A DNA stretch of 10,442 bases from Conexivisphaera sp049976725. GTDB taxonomy: Archaea > Thermoproteota > Nitrososphaeria > Conexivisphaerales > Conexivisphaeraceae. Made by a program: the position numbers and the translations under genes. Position 1 is the stretch's first letter. The number at the start of each line of letters is the position of its first letter. The notes beneath the pieces are model-generated. The model ran no database searches. It had not been told where the DNA came from and was given only the letters and a program-made list of their open reading frames with translations. This document shows, piece after piece, positions 6,067-10,442 of this stretch. Location: positions 1 to 10,442 of the forward strand of contig JBMFHR010000031.1 in assembly GCA_049976725.1 (NCBI GenBank), read 5' to 3'.

Positions 6067-7445
6067 GGCGCGAGTTCGAGGATTCCCTCCACAGGGCGCT
6101 CAAGGGATCCGCGAGCAGGGCTGATCTCCTGGAGCTGGCCTCCGCGGGCGGGGACGAGCTGTGGGCGCTGCTGAGGGCGGCGCTCTCCCTCAGGCTCTCC
6201 GCCGGGCGCACCGTGACCCTGTCGAGGAACGTCTTCGTCCCCCTGACGAGGATGTGCGTCAACAGGTGCGCCTACTGCGGCTTCAGGAGGGACCCGGGCG
6301 CGCCGGGCGCCGGCTACATTGAGCCTGAGGAGGCAGTGCGCGTGGCCGCCGCCGGTGAGACCTCGGGGGCCACGGAGGTCCTCGTCAGCTCGGGCGACAG
6401 GCCTGAGGCCGCCCACGCGGAGGCCAGGGAGTGGCTGAGGTCCCACGGTTACTCGTCCACGGCCGAGTACGCCGCCGATCTGGAGGAGAGGATTCTGAGG
6501 TCAACCCGGATCCTGCTCCCCCACACGAACATAGGCGTGCTCACCAGGAAGGAGATGGCGCTCCTCAGGCCGCTGAACGCCAGCATGGGGCTGATGCTGG
6601 AGTCCTCCAGCCCGAGGCTCTCCGGCCCCGGGATGCCCCACTGCTGCTCCCCCACTAAGGCCCCGGCGGTCAGGCTCAGGATGATCAGGGAAGCCGGGAT
6701 CCTCGGGATACCGTTCACGACGGGGATACTCGTGGGGATAGGCGAGACGTGGGAGGAGAGGATCGACTCCCTGCTCGCGATAGCCGAGCTGCACGCCGCC
6801 TACGGCCACGTGCAGGAGGTGATAGTGCAGCCGTTCTCGCCGGAGCCGGGCACACCGATGTGGGGGTCGAGCCCGCCCGATCCCCTCGACGTCGCGAAGA
6901 CTATCGCGCTGGCGCGCCTCGTGATGGGGCCCTCCGTGCCCGTACAGGCGCCGCCCAACATAGCCGGCGGCTGGAGGAGGCTCTATCTGCTGGCCGGCGC
7001 GGACGATTGGGGTGGAATCTCCAGCCTCACGCCGGACTACGTGAACGCCCGCCATCCCTGGCCGGACCCCGGGGAGCTGGCCCGCGAGGCGGGCGAGCTA
7101 GGTATGATCCTCAGGGAGAGGCTCCCGATATACCCCAGGTACGTGAGGGGAGGGTGGCTCCCCCGCGAGCTCGAGGCCAGGGTCGCGCGCATCCTCGACC
7201 GGGAGGGCTACGTGCGCGGGGCAGCGCGACGACCGAAGGCCCTTTATTCGGGGAGCGCGCAGCGGCGGCGTTGCTCTCCGAGAGGCTCCTGGGATCGCTG
7301 GATTCGGAGTTCTCGGAGGCCATGGACGCCGCCCTGGATGGGCGCGACGTCCCCGAGAGGCTCCTCCCGAGGATCCTCTCCGCGCGCGGCCCGGAGGTCC
7401 CCGTGCTCGTGGCCGTCGCGGACGAGCTCAGGAGGAGGACCGTAG
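6063..7445 (+). CDS. cofG: Fo synthase subunit 1, CofG (radical SAM), with an out-of-frame tail
   Basis: CofG performs the second radical-SAM step of Fo synthesis, closing the deazaflavin ring of the adduct made by CofH. The cluster motif CVNRCAYC is at 65-72. Also visible are GATEVLVSSGDRPE, TNIGVLTRKEMALLRPLNASMGLMLES, FTTGILVGIGETWEERI, VIVQPFSPEPGTPM, VQAPPNI and LAGADDWGGISSLTPDYVN, all CofG signatures. The start is TTG 6063, overlapping the arfCB stop as TTGA. Family similarity ends near GGWLPRELEARVARILDREGYVRG (about residue 387, base 7220), where CofG normally ends. This frame has no stop until TAG 7443-7445, so about 60-70 more residues, rich in Arg, Ser and Pro, would be translated across cofH in the wrong frame. 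Either the overlap is real, or a -1 shift joins CofG to CofH as in actinobacterial FbiC, or the sequence has an indel. Confidence 0.92.
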   Translation: MRREFEDSLHRALKGSASRADLLELASAGGDELWALLRAALSLRLSAGRTVTLSRNVFVPLTRMCVNRCAYCGFRRDPGAPGAGYIEPEEAVRVAAAGETSGATEVLVSSGDRPEAAHAEAREWLRSHGYSSTAEYAADLEERILRSTRILLPHTNIGVLTRKEMALLRPLNASMGLMLESSSPRLSGPGMPHCCSPTKAPAVRLRMIREAGILGIPFTTGILVGIGETWEERIDSLLAIAELHAAYGHVQEVIVQPFSPEPGTPMWGSSPPDPLDVAKTIALARLVMGPSVPVQAPPNIAGGWRRLYLLAGADDWGGISSLTPDYVNARHPWPDPGELAREAGELGMILRERLPIYPRYVRGGWLPRELEARVARILDREGYVRGAARRPKALYSGSAQRRRCSPRGSWDRWIRSSRRPWTPPWMGATSPRGSSRGSSPRAARRSPCSWPSRTSSGGGP

Positions 7446-8434
7446 GCGACGTCGTGACCTTCGTCGTGAACAGGAACATAAACTTCACGAACGAGTGCAC
7501 GCTCGCGTGTGGGTTCTGCGCGTTCTCCAGGCGCCCGGGGGACCCGGAGGCGTACGTGATGGACCCGGCCGAGGTGGGGAGGCGCGCTGAGGAGGCGCAG
7601 CGCGCGGGCGCGACCGAGGTCTGCCTGCAGGGCGGGGTAAGCCCGTCGATAGGCCCCGACTACTACGTGTCTGTGCTCCGCGAGGTCAAGAGGAGGGCCC
7701 CCGGGATCCACGTGCACGCCTTCTCGCCGCAGGAGGTCCACCACTTCGCGGCCATGAGGGGGGTCAGCGTCAGGGAGGCCCTCTCGGAGCTCAGGGACGC
7801 GGGCCTCGACAGCATGCCCGGGACCGCGGCGGAGATCCTCGACGACGGCGTGAGGAGGGTTATAGCGCCCAGGAAGATCCCCACCGCCAGGTGGGTGGAG
7901 ATCGTGGAGGAGGCGCACCGCATGGGTATACCCACCACGTCCACTATGATGTACGGGCACGTGGAGGGGCCGGAGCACTGGGCCAAACACATGTCGATAA
8001 TAAGGGGAATACAGCGCAGGACCCGCGGCTTCACGGAGTTCGTCCTCCTACCATTCGTGCACCGCAACGCCCCGATCTACAGGGCCGGGATCGCGCGCCC
8101 GGGATCCAGCGGGATCGAGGACCTTGTCGTGCACGCCGCCTCCAGGATCTTCCTAGGCGGCGACCTGAGGAACGTGCAGGTGTCCTGGCCCAAGCTGGGA
8201 CCGAAGCTATCGCAGGTAATGCTCGGGGCCGGCGCCAACGACGTCGGTGGCACGCTGATGGAGGAGCACATATCCAGCTCCGCCGGGGCGACCTTCGGGG
8301 AGGGCATGGCGCCCGAGGAGCTGGTCCGCCTGATAAGGGGCGCCGGGAGGAGGCCCGCGCAGAGGACTACGACGTACGAGATAATCAGGTACTACGACCG
8401 ACCAGCTCAGCGCTCCCCCCGAGGGTGGATGTAG
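7271..8434 (+). CDS. cofH: Fo synthase subunit 2, CofH (radical SAM)
   Basis: 387 aa from TTG 7271. CofH couples a tyrosine-derived fragment to 5-amino-6-ribitylaminouracil; CofG then forms Fo. The cluster motif is CTLACGFC (76-83), preceded by GDVVTFVVNRNINFTNEC. Further signatures are GATEVCLQGG, HVHAFSPQEV, GLDSMPGTAAEILDDGVRR, TTSTMMYGHVE, HWAKHM, GFTEFVLLPFVHRNAPIY, VSWPKLG, GANDVGGTLMEE and RTTTYE. These closely resemble the C-terminal half of FbiC as well as archaeal CofH. It lies in the -1 frame relative to cofG. TTG 7271 gives the usual helical N-terminus (SERLLGSLDSEFSEAMDAALDGR); ATG 7322 would shorten it by 17 residues. If cofG and cofH are fused by a frameshift, no separate start exists. 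The last 28 nt overlap the convergent thioesterase gene. Confidence 0.93.
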   Translation: MLSERLLGSLDSEFSEAMDAALDGRDVPERLLPRILSARGPEVPVLVAVADELRRRTVGDVVTFVVNRNINFTNECTLACGFCAFSRRPGDPEAYVMDPAEVGRRAEEAQRAGATEVCLQGGVSPSIGPDYYVSVLREVKRRAPGIHVHAFSPQEVHHFAAMRGVSVREALSELRDAGLDSMPGTAAEILDDGVRRVIAPRKIPTARWVEIVEEAHRMGIPTTSTMMYGHVEGPEHWAKHMSIIRGIQRRTRGFTEFVLLPFVHRNAPIYRAGIARPGSSGIEDLVVHAASRIFLGGDLRNVQVSWPKLGPKLSQVMLGAGANDVGGTLMEEHISSSAGATFGEGMAPEELVRLIRGAGRRPAQRTTTYEIIRYYDRPAQRSPRGWM

Positions 8435-8799
8435 TATGTGGCGAGCGCCTTCGCCAGCAGAGAGTTATCTTGGGTGACGTCCACCTCGGCGACCGCTATC
8501 CTCGTTCCCATGTGCACGACGCGGCCCTCCGCCCTCAGGGTGCCGCCGCTCGAGGGCCTCAGGTAGTTCACCTTGAGCTCTATCGTCGCCATGCGGGCCT
8601 CGCCCCCCAGGAGGGACGCGATCGCCCTCCCGGCGGCCGAGTCCACCAGGCTGGCTATGGCCCCCCCGTGGACTACCCCCATCGCGTTCAGGTGCCTGCC
8701 AGGGTCTACGTCCATCGCGACGATCACCCTCCCCCTCTCCCTCAGCTCCTCTCTTATCCCGAGCAGCCTGGGGTAGGGCGCGTCCTCGACGGCCGGCAC
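8407..8799 (-). CDS. PaaI-type hotdog-fold thioesterase
   Basis: 130 aa, a single hotdog domain of usual size. The family core is MGVVHGGAIASLVDSAAGRAI (40-60): HGG followed by an aspartate (53) in the central helix, with Asn38 just before. Later strands are MATIELKVNYLRPSSGGTLRAEGRVVHMGTRIAVAEVDV and LLAKALATYYI. Such enzymes cleave acyl-CoA or aryl-CoA thioesters in the cytosol; the substrate cannot be read from sequence. It starts at GTG 8799, 24 nt after the uracil-DNA glycosylase stop, so the two are probably co-transcribed without an obvious functional link. The short gap contains the GC palindrome CCCGCGCGGG (8801-8810). I see no clear Shine-Dalgarno sequence. Its 3' end overlaps the 3' end of cofH by 28 nt in convergent orientation. 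Confidence 0.9.
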   Translation of the reverse strand: MPAVEDAPYPRLLGIREELRERGRVIVAMDVDPGRHLNAMGVVHGGAIASLVDSAAGRAIASLLGGEARMATIELKVNYLRPSSGGTLRAEGRVVHMGTRIAVAEVDVTQDNSLLAKALATYYIHPRGER

Positions 8800-8823
8800 G
8801 CCCGCGCGGGGGCGCCGCTATCG

Positions 8824-9441
8824 TTAAGCGTTTCGCGTCCCTCGTAGGAACTGATCCAGGGTCCCGCTGCCCCTCAGCATGCCCGCCACGCGCCTGAAGT
8901 CGCCCTCCAGCAATTCCACCTGCTGCCTGTTGTAGAGGGCCGCCGCGGGGTGGAGGGTCGGGAAGACCGTGACCTCGTGACCCCCTATCCGGACCACCCT
9001 GGGTCTGCCCCTGACCTCGCTTATGCTCAGGGGCCTTGCGCCGGGCCCCGACAGGAGCGCGGTGGCGGCGTGCCTGCCGAGCGCCACTATGAGCCTGGGG
9101 CGCAGTATCCTCACCTGCGCCTCCAGGTACCTCCAGCAGGCGGCCACCTCCTCCGGCTCGGGCTCCCTGTTCCCGGGCGGCCTGCACTTGACCACGTTCG
9201 TTATGAAGACTTCCTCCCTCCTGAGGCCCAGGATCCTTGTCATCAGGTCCGTCAGCAGCTGCCCGGCGGCTCCCACGAACGGCCTGCCCTGCTCGTCCTC
9301 GTTCCTCCCGGGCGCCTCCCCGACGAACATTACGCCGCTCCTCCCGGTTCCCTCCCCGGGCACCGCGTTCCTGCGGGACGCGTGCAGGGGGCACGCGCGG
9401 CACAGCTTGACGGCGTCCGCGACCTCCTCGAGCGTCTCCAC
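8824..9441 (-). CDS. Type-4 (family 4) uracil-DNA glycosylase, 4Fe-4S
   Basis: 205 aa from GTG 9441. It excises uracil from DNA, the first step of base-excision repair of deaminated cytosine. Cluster cysteines are Cys14, Cys17, Cys86 and Cys102 (CX2C and CX15C). The active-site motif GEAPGRNEDEQGRPFVGAAG is at 41-60, KCRPPGNREP follows at 85-94, and the second motif HPAAAL is at 164-169. All are standard for family 4. The start was chosen because family members begin almost directly with a METLEELxxxIxxCxxCPL-like segment, which matches VETLEEVADAVKLCRACPL here. ATG 9504 would add 21 residues but lies upstream of the nearest TATA-like box; GTG 9450 is also possible. It is transcribed divergently from the pilin genes and followed by the thioesterase. 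Confidence 0.93.
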   Translation of the reverse strand: METLEEVADAVKLCRACPLHASRRNAVPGEGTGRSGVMFVGEAPGRNEDEQGRPFVGAAGQLLTDLMTRILGLRREEVFITNVVKCRPPGNREPEPEEVAACWRYLEAQVRILRPRLIVALGRHAATALLSGPGARPLSISEVRGRPRVVRIGGHEVTVFPTLHPAAALYNRQQVELLEGDFRRVAGMLRGSGTLDQFLRGTRNA

Positions 9442-9490
9442 GCCTCCCACCTGGTGGTCGCGGCAGAAATCGGTTGCGGCCCTCCGCCAG

Positions 9491-9500
9491 CTTAAATATC
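9491..9500. promoter_or_regulatory. Shared near-palindromic TATA element between the UDG and pilin genes
   Basis: CTTAAATATC lies in the 79-nt divergent region. On the plus strand its TTAAA core (9492-9496) begins exactly 29 nt before the pilin GTG at 9521, so a leaderless transcript is expected. On the minus strand the same bases read GATATTTAAG. At the same spacing they would start transcription near 9467, upstream of the GTG at 9441. A second A/T patch, ATATAT at 9514-9519, could instead serve the minus strand. Confidence 0.5.
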
Positions 9501-9520
9501 TCATCGCGCGCACATATATC

Positions 9521-9994
9521 GTGCGCCGTCGCGCGATAAGCGAGATCATGGCGACGCTCATCCTGATCGTGATAGCGGTGAGCGTCGGCACGATACTCGT
9601 GTCCTGGGCGAGCTCCTACAGCTCGACCGTGCTCGGCGGCATTGCGACGAACACCTACAGGGCGCAGGCGACGCTCCGCCAGTACCCCGTGATAGAGTAC
9701 GCGGCCGCGAGCCCGACGAACCTGACTCTCACGGTCTCGAACGAGGGCCAGCTCCCGGTCACTGTGACGGGGATCCTGGTCTCCAACGCCACGTCCCAGA
9801 TGTACTACGGCAGCTTCCTCCTGCGCACGGGGTCCTCGTGGACGAACGTCAGCTCAGTCCAGATACCGTCGGACGGGGTCGTCGAGATAAGCCTGAACCC
9901 CGGGGGATTCATTGTGTCCGGCGAATCATACTCGATCACCGTGCTCACATCGAGCGGCGCCAGGGCGTCCACGGTGGTGGGGGTGACATCATGA
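9521..9994 (+). CDS. Archaeal type IV pilin-like protein (class III signal peptide)
   Basis: 157 aa. The N-terminus MRRRAISEIMATLILIVIAVSVGTILVSWASSY is a class III (prepilin-type) signal. It has a short Arg-rich head, probable cleavage between Ala5 and Ile6, and a hydrophobic helix at about 9-29 that would form the filament core. The rest looks like one beta-sandwich domain, with alternating strands such as LTLTVSNEGQLPVTVTGILVSN, and is rich in Ser, Thr and Asn. It has several possible N-glycosylation sequons (NLT, NAT, NVS). This fits an archaeal adhesion pilin or archaellum-associated protein, processed by a PibD-type peptidase and exposed on the cell surface. Its exact class cannot be decided. 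The leaderless GTG start matches the TATA spacing. Its stop overlaps the next gene as ATGA. Confidence 0.85.
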   Translation: MRRRAISEIMATLILIVIAVSVGTILVSWASSYSSTVLGGIATNTYRAQATLRQYPVIEYAAASPTNLTLTVSNEGQLPVTVTGILVSNATSQMYYGSFLLRTGSSWTNVSSVQIPSDGVVEISLNPGGFIVSGESYSITVLTSSGARASTVVGVTS

Positions 9995-10442
9995 GGAGGC
10001 GCGCGCAGGCTTCGATAATAGCGGCCCTCTTCGTGCTGGTGGCGCTCGCCATCCTGGCGGTGGGGTTCGCGAACGTGCTGATGGCACAGCAGAACTACGC
10101 GGCGCAGTTCCAGCAGTCCGTGCAGATGGATCAGGTGAGGTCGGCGGAGAGCCTGACGATAACCGGCTACTCGTACAGCAACGGAGTGTACACCATCTAC
10201 GTGAGGAACAACGCGCCCTTCACGTCGTACATCCTGAGGGCCTACTACTACAACTCGAGCACGTTCGGCTGGTCGTGGGTGAACGAGAGCGTGGGGCCCG
10301 GCGCCATCGTCGCGATCAACATAAGCACGGGGCCGCTGCAGAGCCCATCGTTCGCGATCGTCACGGCGCTGGGGAACGTCTTCACCTACAAGCCGGCGCC
10401 GCCCCTTCCCATGCCCGCCACGTACACCGGGCGGATATGGGG
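9991..10442 (+). CDS. Second pilin-like secreted protein, partial (runs off the window)
   Basis: Starts at ATG 9991, overlapping the previous stop by 4 nt (ATGA), and remains open to the window end (150 codons visible). The N-terminus MRRRAQASIIAALFVLVALAILAVGFANVL has three arginines, a small residue and a hydrophobic helix (about 8-30). It resembles the class III signal of its neighbour, but with Gln-Ala-Ser after the likely cleavage site. A Gln-rich stretch (AQQNYAAQFQQSVQMDQ) continues the helix. Then come beta-strand-like segments rich in Tyr, Ser and Asn, with sequons NSS, NES and NIS, and a Pro-rich stretch near the end of the window. It is probably a partner subunit or minor pilin of the same filament, translationally coupled. 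A plain membrane-anchored surface protein is the alternative. The C-terminus is unseen. Confidence 0.75.
   Translation, partial: MRRRAQASIIAALFVLVALAILAVGFANVLMAQQNYAAQFQQSVQMDQVRSAESLTITGYSYSNGVYTIYVRNNAPFTSYILRAYYYNSSTFGWSWVNESVGPGAIVAINISTGPLQSPSFAIVTALGNVFTYKPAPPLPMPATYTGRIW

Noticed and set aside
7225..7290. Programmed -1 frameshift site joining cofG to cofH
   Set aside because: I found no X_XXY_YYZ heptamer in the cofG phase. The CCCTTTA at 7240-7246 is in the wrong phase. A long overlap or an indel explains the sequence without recoding, though fusion itself remains open.
8801..8816. GC palindromes between the glycosylase and thioesterase genes as a terminator or operator
   Set aside because: They are very short, have no T-run and lie in a 24-nt gap between genes likely to be co-transcribed.
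9442..9591. N-terminal extension of the uracil-DNA glycosylase to 9591 or to ATG 9504
   Set aside because: Family members start just before the first cluster cysteines. The extension would cross the promoter region and the pilin start, so GTG 9441 is the better choice.
9521..9994. Naming the pilin-like gene as FlaF, FlaG or an archaellin
   Set aside because: Only the class III signal and a generic beta-sandwich are visible, and no archaellum genes lie nearby within the window.

Overview
The window looks like GC-rich archaeal DNA. Genes are packed tightly, GTG and TTG starts are common, and A/T-rich boxes resembling archaeal TATA elements lie about 29 nt upstream of several starts. The gene content is archaeal: tRNA-wybutosine enzyme Taw1, GTP cyclohydrolase III, coenzyme F420 chromophore synthases, and class III signal-peptide pilins. 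A protein with a TackOD1-like double zinc ribbon hints at the TACK group, possibly a thaumarchaeal relative. That placement is inference, not proof.

Left part (1-2954): the possible 3' end of an unidentified gene; a divergent hisB-like gene (144-776); a winged-helix/zinc-ribbon protein resembling TackOD1 proteins (855-1844); and taw1 (1878-2954). The last two have their own promoter-like boxes.

Centre (3001-8434): an apparent single operon for the coenzyme F420 chromophore Fo. The order is arfA (GTP cyclohydrolase III), an amidohydrolase, an arfC-arfB reading frame fused without a stop, cofG and cofH. ArfA, ArfB and ArfC turn GTP into the diamino-ribityl-pyrimidinone phosphate. A deamination and a dephosphorylation then give 5-amino-6-ribitylaminouracil, which CofG/CofH join to tyrosine to make Fo. 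The only unassigned enzyme in the operon is a deaminase-like amidohydrolase, and the one chemical step of that class not covered is the pyrimidine deamination. It is therefore a good candidate for the archaeal deaminase. Two junctions are unusual. arfC runs into arfB in one frame, and cofG has no stop before it has overlapped cofH by about 175 nt in another frame.

Right part (8407-10442): on the minus strand, a type-4 uracil-DNA glycosylase followed by a hotdog thioesterase whose end overlaps the end of cofH. Diverging from the glycosylase is a pair of translationally coupled type IV pilin-like genes; the second runs off the window. The glycosylase and pilin genes appear to share a near-palindromic TATA-like element. 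No gene-free stretch exceeds 300 bases, and I saw no RNA gene, CRISPR array or insertion sequence.
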